Assembly (NCBI RefSeq): GCF_021155765.1
Contig: NC_060106.1
Location: 6,021,501 to 6,085,500 of the forward strand
Reading direction: 5' to 3'
DNA length: 64,000 bases
DNA from: Diprion similis
Taxonomy: Eukaryota > Arthropoda > Insecta > Hymenoptera > Diprionidae
Under the pieces are notes generated by a model. The model was not told the origin of the DNA and searched no databases. It saw nothing but the letters and a program-made list of their open reading frames with translations. This document shows positions 24,501 to 35,906 of this stretch, piece by piece. Both the position numbers and the translations under genes were made by a program. Positions within the stretch are counted from its first letter, which is position 1; each line of letters starts with the position of its first letter.

Positions 24501-27500
24501 CTTCCGAGGCAGTTCAACTGACCAGCTGTCGACGCTGCAAAAAGGCCTTGGTGGCCTTAAACCATGGACCTTGGTCATCACTGGCAGTTTGTCTTCATTC
24601 CAAAGATGACAAACAGCATCTGCAGGCCTTGTTCAAGGCTCACTGTCGACCACTGAGGGCGACCCAACATTGAAGACACACCTGCGACTCTTCTTTAATC
24701 AACGGGGGGGGAAGGGACTTTCTGAACTATTGCTGTTCGCTCTCAACTGTCCACCCTTTCAAGGTGGAAGTGAAGTGATCAAAGCTTGGAGAGTGGGATT
24801 GGTAGACAAGCATCATATTCGCACATGTTGTGACAATCCTTGTCATTATGACAGGTTGGTTTCTTCATGATATATACTTATACTTTTCTATCAATTCTTC
24901 GTTTTTCAGCTAATAATCATTGTATCCACATGTCTAATCAATATTTTTACATTCTAGCTTGTAACACCGTAACATTTCAAAATCACATTCTCGTAATCAG
25001 CTGTTTGTAATGATGTTTCTGTTTTTATATTAGTTTTTTATTTAGGCATCATCGATGTGAAATGATCTGAGATGCGGATAGTTGTCAGCTACAGTTGTGG
25101 TAAGATTGACGTTTTAGGGTTCTAACAAGCAATTGTGCTTTTTCGAGGGGGAAAAGCATCTATGTTTACTGAGGAATTTTTTACAACAAAATTTTAGAAA
25201 CAATATTTTTCATGCTATTCTGATTTAGGACCATTTTTTTTCTAATTTAGGTTCAGGTAATGGATTACAATTGTAGTTTTAACAGTACTGATACTGCCCT
25301 AAAATTGCAGTTCGCTCAATTTTTATACAGGGTATTTTTTTTTTTTTCAATCTGATTGAAAATGTAATGCAATATTGCCTATAATTCACACCAAAAACTA
25401 TGTACTTTACAGTTTCCTGACCCTCGAAAAATGCAGATCAATCTGACAGGTTTCCTGACTGGCAGAAATGCCCGTTCATTCATGGGCGAACTTTGGGACC
25501 TGTTGGTCTCTGCACAAGAAAGCGTTACTGGCATTCCAGAAGCTTTTCTACAACAGAAGAAAGATCAAATCAAGAAACGTCTGGTAACTATACTTTCTAT
25601 GTATTTCTCTCTAAATTATCGTAATATCAAATTATCAAGCAAAATGACCTGAAGAATATTTTACTTCGTCCAGTATAGGTGTGTATACTGAATTTAGAAA
25701 TGAATTCCATATCATTTTTGAACAATCCACACTATAGTAAGACGGTGCTGCATCTAAGACAGCCTTGACTCTATAAACGCGATCTATTGTTTATCAATTG
25801 AATTGCTGTTTGTTGAATACTAAAAGAAATGTCTGACAAGCATTGTAGTTTTTTACGGATGTTCTAGTTGTAACTGTTCAGGAATTGCATGGTTCAGTTA
25901 ATATCGGCAGAGTTTCACAACTTTATTGTTGCTTGCTGTAATCTTTATTCAGTGTGCGTAAATCCGTGTAAATGCGTGTCGAAAATAAGTTTGAATCGCA
26001 AGCTTTCGTATTCACCACCAACCCAGTAATTTATTCCTGTCTGTAATTATGAGAACTGCAGAGGTTTTCTTTGTTCTTGAAGTATGAAATATCATTAACA
26101 GGAAGAACAAGAGAAGCTGCAAGCGTCGCTGGCAGAGAAAGAAAAGGAAAAGGAACGCGAGAAGGAAAAAGATGATGCAGAATCAGCAAAGTTGAAGAAA
26201 GAAGAAAAAGATCGAGGATCGTCTAAGGAAAGACGAAGGGATCGTAGCCGAGATCGTGACCGGGACAGGTTAGTCATTTAACTTGTTACGCCTTTCATTT
26301 TTACCTCGACATTGAATTTTTTTGGTATTATTCTCAGTGGTCACTGTTTGATTATCTATTATCGGCAGAATTATGTCATTCGCTGTTATCTTTCCTCATG
26401 GTGTTCAGCAACTGGGAATTCCTGGAAACCCGGGAATTATACGGGCATTTCAAAGCGCCCTTGAAAATACGTGAATTCCCTATAGCAACCAGAGATTCGT
26501 GTTGAAATTGCCGTCTCTACATTCAACCGCTGAAAAAAGAATTTTTTTAAATAAAGATTTCTTCAAAATATCGCTAAAATTTATAATTCTCAAAATACAT
26601 AGAAAGGGGAAAAACCAAAGTTAAATTAGAAAAGTTAGAGTATAGAGAGCTGCAATATAAAATTGTCACAACGAAGAAGAATACGTCAGCATTGTGATGG
26701 TTCTGTATTCTGATTTTCTATACTTTACCATTTGTTTTGACTTTTCTATACTTCGGCTTTCTACATTTTGAATTTCTATGAAATACAATTACATGCTGTG
26801 TTTTTCATACTAGATCAATTACTCATATTACAAGTCGATACAAACTAATACTGAACAGCTTTATCTACAAGGAACATCAGTTTGCTGTCCTCCTCCGATT
26901 TTGTTGCAACTTATTTATATTGTAGAACATTGAGAGCTAAGAGAAACGTATTGTTTTTTATTGTCGGAAAAGATATTTAAAGGGCAGAAAACGACTCCGA
27001 AAGATGGGTATCCAGTGGGATTGTTTCTCACCTTCGGATAGATGCGCTTGCTGTATTTGTATGAAACCAATGCTAAAATGTTTCGTTCATCAATAGAAAC
27101 ATTTCAGTGTTGATTTCATTGAAATAAATCAAGTGCATCAAAGAATCAGTCCGTCGGGTTTCCATCTTTGGGGATCGTTTTCATCCCTTTAACTCGGTTT
27201 TCCACCATTAAAAAGAAATATGTGTGTTAGTTTTCAATATTCTACAACATACATGAGATGCAATGAATTCGGAAGGGGTTATTAAACTGGTGTTCCTTTT
27301 TAGTTGCATGTGTTCGCCCACATTTTCAAAGTTCAGTGATTACCATATCCTTTCCGAAAATTTCCCCTTTTTAAAATACCACTTTAACAAGCTTCAAAGT
27401 CAATCATAATGACTTTTATGACAATTTTTCCCATATAATATGCGGAGTGTCTTATGTCTGACGTTTTTTATTATTTGACAAGTATTAAAAGTATTGACAA

Positions 27501-30500
27501 TTATTCAAATTGCGTCAGAAATTTAAGTAAGACTCTATCGTAGGAACAAACGGAGCAGATCACGTGATCGCCATAGAGATAGAGATCGTTCAGGCCGTAA
27601 AAGAAGATCAAGTTCAAGATCACCGGCAAAATCCTCATCAAAAGACAACGGTAAAGAAATGACTGAGGTCAAAATTGAAAGAGAAGATTCACCTCAACTT
27701 GACAATGTAATACCTCTACTACCTGTGAAAACTAAACCGTAAGTTTTCAGACCTTGTAGTGTATAATTCAAAAATGCATTGTTTCTTACATTCGAATATA
27801 GTTGAATTGTCTACCAATGATTTTGAAAATATTTAAATATAATAACTTTATTCCTTCAGAGAGGCAGCAGTTGCTATATCACGGCTGCAAGCAAAGCTAA
27901 TGAGCATCGCTGATGGGAAGAAAAAGATGAATCGTTCGCCATCTGTAGAAATTGCAGAAAAACTTTCCAAAAAATCACCATCAAAGTCACCTGCTGGTAA
28001 ATCGAGAAAATCCAGGTCAAAATCGCCAATTTCAAAATCCAAGAGGTCACGTTCGCCTGTATCAAAATCACGACGATCACGTTCTAAGTCACGAACAAGA
28101 AGATCTCGGTCCAAGTCAAAAACCAGAAGGTCAAGATCACGATCTCAAGATCGATCAAAGTCAAGAAGATCAAAATCAAAGTCTCCTATTTCAAAATCGA
28201 GAAAATCACGTTCGAAATCACCAATTCGTTCCAAGAAATCAAGATCAAAGAGCATTGACCGTAGCAAGTCTAGAAAATCACGATCAGATTCAAGCGATTC
28301 GGCATCATCGAAATCACGGTCCAAGACTCCTGAAAAACGAAAAGAAAATATTGACTCCAACAGGAAACGTGATGTGAGTTCGAGCAGTAGTTCCGGATCA
28401 GAAATAGAGAAAGGAGCAAAAGACAAAAACGATTTTGAAATCCGTAAGAAAAAAGATGGTGTGCAAGCTAAACGATCTTACAGAAAGACCAATAAAGATG
28501 AAAGTGGTAGTGATTCTGATTCTAGTCGTGAAAGAAAATCCGCACCTAAAAGAAGGAGCCCTTCTCCCAGAAATGATAGATCTAAAGACAGGGATAGATC
28601 TCGAGATAGAAACAGAAGGTATCTCACTGAAAATATCCTAAACTTACAATGAGCATAGAATATCTTCGTCAATCATATATAATCGTATCATTACTCTTTC
28701 AGACGATCGTCTTTCGAAAAAGAGCGAGACAGGAGGAGGGATCGCGATCGCGACAGGGATAGGGAAAGAGATAGGGTCGATCGATACAGCGGAGGGAGAA
28801 GCATGAGACCACCATCCGTGCGGAGAGCTCCAAGCCGACGAAGGTAACATATTTAATTTAGATTCCTGATCCTGCGTGCACATGTACAGGAGAGGGATCA
28901 TTCAAAATTCTCGTACGACTGACTAGGAACCCCAGGTAGATCAACTCCTCCGATTTTGATTTAGTTCATATAGGTATATTAATAGCGCATCGAAAACTAA
29001 GAGACACGCGTATTTCTTTTATCCGCCAAGAAATGGTTTAGAGGGGTGAAAATGACCCCCAAAGCACATAGAAAAATATATGTGTCTCTTAGTTTTCAAT
29101 GCACTACAACATATATGAACTAGATCAAAATTGGAGAGGTTCACCTATCTACGGTTCCTTGTGAGTAATCACAATAAAGACATTGAATCACGTACTGTTG
29201 GATTTCCGAAATTGTACATATACAGTTTCAGTGTTATAAGGAATCTGGAAATTTGGCAATATCAGAATATCTGGAAAGTTTTGTACAAAAGTCTGAGATT
29301 CAGAATTTAGTACTGCGTTTGTTTGCATGTAAATTTGGATAACCTGAACAACATTCTTCTCTGTCAGTAATCAGGACTAGATTTTATCCACGTGACGATT
29401 CGTAGATAGTTTTATAATTTAATATGGTGCTTGCTGCAGATTTCAAAAGATTATACAAAAATTGAACTTAGAAGGTATTGCTCTCTAGTTTCGTAAACAA
29501 AGTTGCTTAAATAGTTTTTATTACAATCAGAAGCCCACCACGTCGTAGTCCAGGGAGATATGATCGTCGACGTTCACCTAGCCCAGGGGATCGACGCAGA
29601 TGGAGAGCATCACCTGATCGCCGAAGAAGATCGTCTGAACGACACGATCGGCACAGGTCCGTTGATCGGCGAGACAGCAGGCGGTCACCGGAACGTCGGG
29701 ATCGATCGAACAGGTACGATAGATCTTCTTCCCGCGACAGATCTAGCAGACGCGACAGGTCCCGAGAACCAAAGGAAAACAAAGACCGTAAGACATCGCC
29801 CGATAGATCCAGAGCAAGGTCAAAGGAGCCCAAATCATCATTGGAGCGTTCTAAGCCCTACAAGCGATCTCCAGATAAGGAGGTGAGGGAAAAACCAAAG
29901 GAAAAGAAACCTGTGGTAGATGAACCTGCCAAGAAACTGGATGAGAGAAGACCTCAGAAGATGTTGAGGAACGGACGATCTAAATCAAGTAGCTCGCAAA
30001 GCACAGAGAGTAGTTCCTCTAGTGACGAGGAACAATCAGCCAGGTGAGTAACGTATTTACTGCGATTGTTGAAGCATGGATTAGTTTTTTTGTCAAATTA
30101 TTCACACCATAATTTGTATTAGGATTGCTTGCATGTGTAAATGCTATACAAAAGTTAATGTACGTAGCGGTAAATCTGCAAATCAGAAACGGAAAGAAAA
30201 AGAAGTTTGAAGAAATAGAGATTTCGAAATAGAAATAGAATTAGTTTTGTATTTTTTTTCCCTATCTTCAAGTCTCTCTGATTTAGTTCCATTTTTCACA
30301 TTGTGTTCTGTGGATACTTATTCTTGTTGAGTTTCAACGAAAAATATGTGTTTTCTGCCTTTATCCTTATGATTATTGTTAGGCCAGAAAATCAAAATAA
30401 CTTTGATTTCTTCTGAAGTACGTTGAAAATCGATACAAAAAGTATCTCAAAGCAAATTTAAGAAATTTGAACCTAATGTAGACTCAGCGTATACTGAGAC

Positions 30501-33239
30501 AATCTTGTGAAGTGGGCCCATCACACTGTAGCGCGGGTCAACTAACAACAGTTGATGTAAAGTATTAAGTCGCCTCTGGCAGCTCGGAAGGATAGATTTC
30601 ATAAGATCTCTGTATAAGATGATTACCTATATTGCAGAGAAATTTTATGTATGTCTAATATATAAACTGAATATAAATAGTGTCGTTTTATGGATTAATG
30701 GTTAAACTTTAAGGTAATTCCATTCTATACAAAGGAAATTCTATGGTGTATTTATGTATAAATCTTTGTCCAAATTTTGGTACGAGTATTGATTAGAAAA
30801 ATATTAATTGTAATAAATTTGTAATTAGCAGAAGGTTACCGGAAATAAAACAACCAACGCAGGAAGTGAAAGAGCGAGAAATTTTGGAAGATGTCAACAA
30901 GAAGAAAGAAAAAGAGAAGATTTCAAAAGAAGAAGTTCCAATTATTCGTCCGGAGAAAGAAGTTCGAAAAATTGAACCTGTTGTTCCAAAGAAATTGGAA
31001 ACCATTGTTTCACCCAAAAAACCGCCAACTACAATACTTCCTGTTACGAGACACAGGGTAATTTGTATCTATTTATTCTTCATTATTTAGCGATCATTTC
31101 ATGCATAAATTTATCACGATCATGAACATTATCTAATAAGTATGCTTATCCTGATCTAGTTCTCGAAGAGCTTATCTCGAACCCCATCACCGTTTAAAAA
31201 AACTGAAGACATCATAGCAGCTGCAGCCAGAATTAAACAAACTCCTTCTAGGTAAAATGAATAGAAGTTGTGTGTGATTATTTATAAACTGATGAGGTCT
31301 GATTTAGATCTAACAAAACCATCATATATTGGTTCCAGAGATAATAAAGACGAATCACCTAAGTCTACAGAACCTGCTCTTTCGTCCAGTGATGTTTTTC
31401 AGCTGAAGAAAGAAGAGAGGCCATTGAAGTTGCTCAAGGTTACGGCAGATGATAAAAAACTAACTCACAAATTAGTTGAACAACCGTCCTTGAAGAAGAA
31501 ATCAGTCGATGAAATAAACAAGAGAATAAAAAGAGACAGGAGGGATGGGTCTTCAGATTCTGAAAACAGCGATGATGAAAGTAAGGTTCACAACAATGAA
31601 AATATTTATCTGTATAGAATCAGTCAGTTACTCAAAGTTGAGATGCTTGAAGATGTGATTTCATTTCACTTATCTTTGATAAACTGTTAAGATACGTACA
31701 ATGAACCTTAATTACATTTTGTTGAAAATATCTGAATTAGTTGATTATTTAGGTATCCTCAGATCAATACTGATTTACAATTTTAGATAAGAAGAAAGAA
31801 AAACGGATCGAGAAATCAAGGAAATCTCGAAAGGAATCAACAGACGATGACAAAACGGATAGAAGTAAAGTCGAATCTAGTTCGGAATCTGAAGATGACA
31901 AAAAGCACGTGGATAGTAAATCTAAAAAGAGCAGAGATGCTGGGAGGGCTGGTAAGTAAACATGATTCTTTATTAGCGGATTGTTTCGAGTATAAGTCAA
32001 TCTTGATCCCAGGCTTCATTCTTGTGCAGGCTATCTAGTATATTATTTATGTAAACACTTCTTGAGTCATACTTGGTGATAAAAACTTCGACTCATATTG
32101 AGGATAATATGTTAAATATGTTTAGAAAGTTGAATCTTCCAATACATAATGACAAACTTGTATTACAAATCTGTTGCAATTATTATGGTGCTGTCTAATT
32201 GAATATAGAGAACCATTTGTTTTAAACTTTGATCGTCGCTCAAAATGGATGTGATATTGTAAATTGATGATCATCTACAGAATTGATATAAAGTTGAACG
32301 CAATTTCAATGTCATTGATTTAAATTCACATAGGTATGTGCGAATTTTCATTAAACAGATTTGCTGGATGATCGTAGTAAGGATCGAAGAGATACCAAAA
32401 AACGTGATGCCAGTGGCGACATAGAATCAAGAAAGCGGTCGAAGAGAGAAATTGAGGAAGACCTACGAAAAACTAGAAAGGTGCGGAAAGATTCCACGTC
32501 TGAAGAAGATGAAATGAAATTGAAGAAGATATCAAAATCGGAAGACGAGAAATCTAAGTCAAGAAAATCGAAAAAAGATTCCAGTTCTGACGATGAACCG
32601 AAAAAGTCGAGAAAGCGTCGAGACAGCTCATCTGAGGATGCAAAGTTGAGAAGTAGGAAGTCAAGAAAAGAATCAACTAGCGACGACGAGGGACGGTCGA
32701 AATCAAAGAAAGCCAAGCGGGATTCTAGTTCGGACGATGAAGAAATTGTCGAGCGAGAAAGTAAGAAAAAGAAAAAGGTAGAAGATAGCAGTGATGACGA
32801 GAAAGTGAAGAAGAAACGCAAAAAGAAAACAAAGACAAGTACAAGCGAATCTGAGGTAAGAATTCCATAATTTTTGTGTGCCAAAATTAAAAATTACTTC
32901 GATTCTATCTTGCATAAAAATAACTGTGTAGGTATAATATGACGTAAATGTTATAAACTGAAGATCCCGGAAGCCAAACTTTCGTTGAATTCAATTTATG
33001 TTTGTTTGTTTCTCTTGGATAAACAGGATAGTGAAGTGGAGGAAAAGAAGAAAAAGAAAGATAAGAAGCACAAGAAACACAAAAAGCACAAGAAACATCG
33101 TAAGCATAAAAAAAAGAAGGCTGTAGAGTCTGAAGAATCGGACGCAAGTGAGGGTAACACGGAAGAACTTGAAAAAAAACTTCGCGAAAAAGCCTTGAAA
33201 TCTATGAAGAAAGGACACAGTATTGAACAAAGTGACTAA
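21532..33239 (+). CDS. SRRM1: Serine/arginine repetitive matrix protein 1 (15 coding exons, 1201 aa)
   Basis: Nuclear splicing coactivator (SRm160) that bridges SR proteins and snRNPs and binds RNA through its PWI domain. Exons: 21532-21543, 21639-21728, 22282-22404, 25413-25583, 26102-26268, 27544-27738, 27860-28618, 28703-28843, 29531-30043, 30832-31057, 31160-31251, 31339-31580, 31787-31951, 32359-32855, 33027-33239; 3606 nt, all GT/AG. PWI domain spans roughly residues 12-130: FSDKEKKLLKQMKF, then PWI itself at 47-49, then MQINLTGFLTGRNAR. A charged coiled segment, long RS/SR and RD-repeat tracts, acidic-serine repeats and a lysine/histidine tail (KKHKKHKKHKKH type) follow, as in human SRRM1. 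Tandem ATGs at 21532 and 21535 are both possible starts. The third intron (22405-25412) is unusually long. It converges with RPC4. Confidence 0.95.
23297..23680 (+). other. Isolated 127-codon open frame in SRRM1 intron 3
   Basis: An open frame of 127 codons on the SRRM1 strand within the long third intron. It is AT-rich, rich in Phe, Ile, Leu and Lys, and has no domain I recognise, no plausible splice context and no evident promoter. It could be a chance frame or the remnant of an inserted element. Function unknown. Confidence 0.2.
24147..24860. mobile_element. GC-rich insert in SRRM1 intron 3, probably a decayed element
   Basis: About 700 bases with clearly higher GC and CpG than the flanking AT-rich intron. 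It carries repeated short blocks (AAGGCCTTG and close variants at least four times; CTCGTCATCATC-type blocks). Several interrupted frames cover it. I could not define terminal repeats or a target duplication, so the boundaries are approximate and the element class is unknown. Confidence 0.35.
27160..27297. mobile_element. Partial copy of the foldback element found at 28925-29159
   Basis: Shares with the right half of the 28925-29159 palindrome the blocks TGTGT.TTAGTTTTCAAT, CTACAACATA.ATGA and the terminal GTTCCT. It also shares a centre resembling CTTTGGGG.TC.TTTTCATCCC. The left arm is lost. It lies in the SRRM1 intron between 26269 and 27543. Confidence 0.5.
28925..29159. mobile_element. 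Palindromic MITE-like element in an SRRM1 intron
   Basis: 235-bp foldback. Left arm begins AGGAACC and right arm ends GGTTCCT. Inside, GATTTTGAT.TAGTTCATATA and AAAACTAAGAGACAC occur on the left and as their reverse complements on the right. The centre GGGGTGAAAATGACCCCC is itself nearly palindromic. It carries no coding capacity, so it would need a transposase in trans. Confidence 0.7.
30829..30834 (+). promoter_or_regulatory. NAGNAG tandem splice acceptor in SRRM1
   Basis: The exon is preceded by TTAGCAG, so splicing can use either AG three bases apart. Both keep the frame and differ by one residue in the basic region. I used the downstream site for the model. Confidence 0.6.
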
Positions 33240-33477
33240 ATGGATTGTATGTAATCGATATAAGATAATATCAGAGAAGTTGGCATATTTCAAATACTTA
33301 TAAGCTGTTATTTCTTAGGTTGGCTATGCCAAAGTAACTATTCACCAGATCCAACAAAAAATACTGCTAATTAATGGTTTTGTATTTTAACAGACTGCGA
33401 TTGCAATTTTTGAGACAACTTCTTTGATATTATCATTAAAAATAATTTGGTACTCATAAGCACCATGAAAAACTAAA

Positions 33478-33483
33478 AATAAA
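33478..33483 (+). promoter_or_regulatory. Candidate poly(A) signal of SRRM1
   Basis: AATAAA about 240 bases after the SRRM1 stop, inside the 720-bp gap to the convergent RPC4 gene. No other feature is evident in this gap. Confidence 0.55.
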
Positions 33484-33874
33484 ACTTGCATTAGTTGATT
33501 GTATTTTACGCTAGTAATTTTACAACTCGTTTTATCGTAACTCTCGTGCAATCAGAAATTGCAATCCGAGGTAAAGGTTTTTCTTTTTTCACGTTTCTGA
33601 TTGCCAAGAAGTGTTCATACCATGCAGTGTGAAATAATCAATTAATTTGTAAATTAAGTTGATATGTGAAAGGATGTGTGACAATCGAAGAGCATACGTA
33701 ACATTGTGAAATCGTACGAATCGCGTGTCCATGAATTAAAAATTGTTTCAATCGAGAAAAACTTGTAACTTATTATTACAGGGGAGAAATTTACGTGGCC
33801 TCAATTTTTTTTAAAAAGTATTTTAATCACGATACTTTACACAGAAAGAGAGGTCCTTGAACCTCAGATTTGTT

Positions 33875-33880
33875 TTTATT
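33875..33880 (-). promoter_or_regulatory. Candidate poly(A) signal of RPC4
   Basis: AATAAA on the minus strand, about 80 bases after the RPC4 stop codon. Confidence 0.6.
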
Positions 33881-33959
33881 TTACAGCTGCTAGAATACTA
33901 GATTAATATCTAGTACAATTAATAAGTTAGAAGAATTCATTTTATCTTTTCTCATAAGT

Positions 33960-35906
33960 TCAAAGATTATCTAACATTGATTCCCAGTCGGGTAAGCAAA
34001 TAAGGGTACTGCTGACTGAGCCAAGGTTAATAAGTTCGCCTTCAAGTTTTTCAAGGTCTAATTTGGCAGCGATTAGATCCTGAAAGTAAAGAAAAGTTTT
34101 AATAAATGCACGAATCAACCTACATAATGATGTTGAAAAAATCACAGAATTTCTTCATTTAAACTTACTTGTCTGAAACTAATGTTCGAGCCCACATCTA
34201 CAATTAATCTGTTATCCCCTAAAACAAGTCTCGCCTGTCCAGATTTTAGTATTTGTAATTTCCCTAGCATTCCTTCCTTCAAGTTTTTTAATGTACAGTA
34301 TTCAGTCTTTGGATTGGTATCACTAGGATTTGCTGAACCTAAATCGGCTGCTCTTCTCGCTTTCGGGTCACTTAATTCATCGTCTGTTCTAAGTCCAGGT
34401 AGGCAATCGGGAAACTGCAAGTACAACGTAAAATTCACGCCACAGGATAAGGCTCAGTGCCAAGCACAATTGTGCAGTGTAAAAAACAAAAAAAATTTAA
34501 TCGTATCTACCTGTAATAAAATGTAATTATTTGCTTCGTTTGCAACAATTTGTGGAATAGTAATAAGTTTTTTCTCTTCTTTTACTAATTTCTTTAGTAA
34601 AGAAGGTTTTGCTGTGTTATGTTCTTCTGATACTGAAAGAAATCAAAAATTTTGAGTATTAATTATTATAGCGACGTTAACGAATGACAGTCATAGTGCA
34701 TGACGTAATTTTTTTTATTTAGGGAACATCATTTGTTTCAATACTGAAAAAATTTTAAGCACTTTACAGTAGTCCGAATTTTATCGTATGATCCGTTATA
34801 ATTAAAAAATTAATCAATTTAGGAACTTTAAAATTTCATGATTCACATCAATGTGCAGTCTGTGTGTATTCTACTCCTGTCATTTGTTTCATGATTTTTT
34901 ATTCCATCGACCTAGAGATTGCGAGAAGAAAATTTTTGTGACATACCTTTTCCGTTTTCTAAGATTACTGGTTTTACATCTTCACTTGAACCATCAGCCT
35001 TTATTACTTGAGGTTCTTCCCTGAATTCTTTCTTGTATAATTGTGCTGGAATATTTAACGAACAAAAAAAAAAATGACAAGACTGGTTTCTTTCTATCCA
35101 ACTTGGATGAATGTTGATCAAAGTAGGTTTGATACTGACCATCATCAGCCATAGGTAGCATCACTGGGGCATTTTCCATATCTGGTACAGCTCCATTTTC
35201 GATAAAATCATCTCTAAGGAGATGCTTGAGCTTCTCTTCTTCTTCAGCTTTATCAATCTTTTGATTTAAATTTAGTTTTTGTTTTTCTAAAACAGTACTG
35301 GCACTTCGATTACCGCTCGAATCGCTACTGTCTCTGTAACCACTGGATCTTTTTTTGGCTCGTGAAGAATCTGCTATACCACTGGAGAACACTCCATCAG
35401 TCTGCAAAGAGTACATAGATACAAAAAAATCAACCGTGAGTGTTACAATACTGTAATCCCACTTCTGATTAACAAAGACATTTTAACCTGGATAATGTTA
35501 TCCGAAACTTTTCCTCTGCCTCGACCTCTTGCACCTTGTCCTCTTCCGCGACCTCGTTCTCTTGGAACTTTTGTATTATTTTTTACAGTGGTGTTATCAC
35601 TGTAAAGTAAAACAAATTATTACAATATTGCCATGATGACAATAGTATAAATATGATTCTTGCTTACTCTTTAGCTTTATTTCGCTGTACGTTCAAGTTT
35701 GGAGTATACAGTTTTTTTGGTTTTTCTAGTTTCACATGCCCGCCTAGCGTCCAGTCTCGCGGTGATCTGAACGAAGTAAGTCTCGTGGGTGGTAGACCAG
35801 TCTCAATTTTTACATTTGTTGACATTGATCCTGATGTACCCGGTTCTACTTTGATCTTTATTTTTGGATCCAGTCCACTGCTGCCTTTTGGTTTATCCGA
35901 GTCCAT
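33960..35906 (-). CDS. POLR3D: RNA polymerase III subunit RPC4 (7 coding exons, 399 aa)
   Basis: Subunit of the RPC4/RPC5 (TFIIF-like) subcomplex of nuclear RNA polymerase III, needed for initiation and termination at tRNA and 5S genes. Minus-strand exons: 35906-35668, 35599-35488, 35401-35140, 35045-34947, 34632-34511, 34414-34169, 34079-33960; 1200 nt, all GT/AG, stop TGA. The N-terminus carries LTSFRSPRDWTLGG and KKLYTPNLN, matching the family's RSRDLTLGG and KTFTPNI. A basic GRGRG tract follows. The C-terminal RPC4 domain includes FPDCLPGLR, LKEGMLGKLQILKSGQARL, LGDNRLIVDVGSNISFRQ and the ending LICLPDWESMLDNL, equivalent to VCSPDFESLLD. Length matches human (398 aa). The ATG at 35906 is the first in the exon. 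Confidence 0.95.

Noticed and set aside
27952..28377. Alternative plus and minus frames across the SRRM1 RS-domain exon
   Set aside because: They are shadow frames produced by the repetitive RS codons of SRRM1; the SRRM1 frame is supported by splicing phase.
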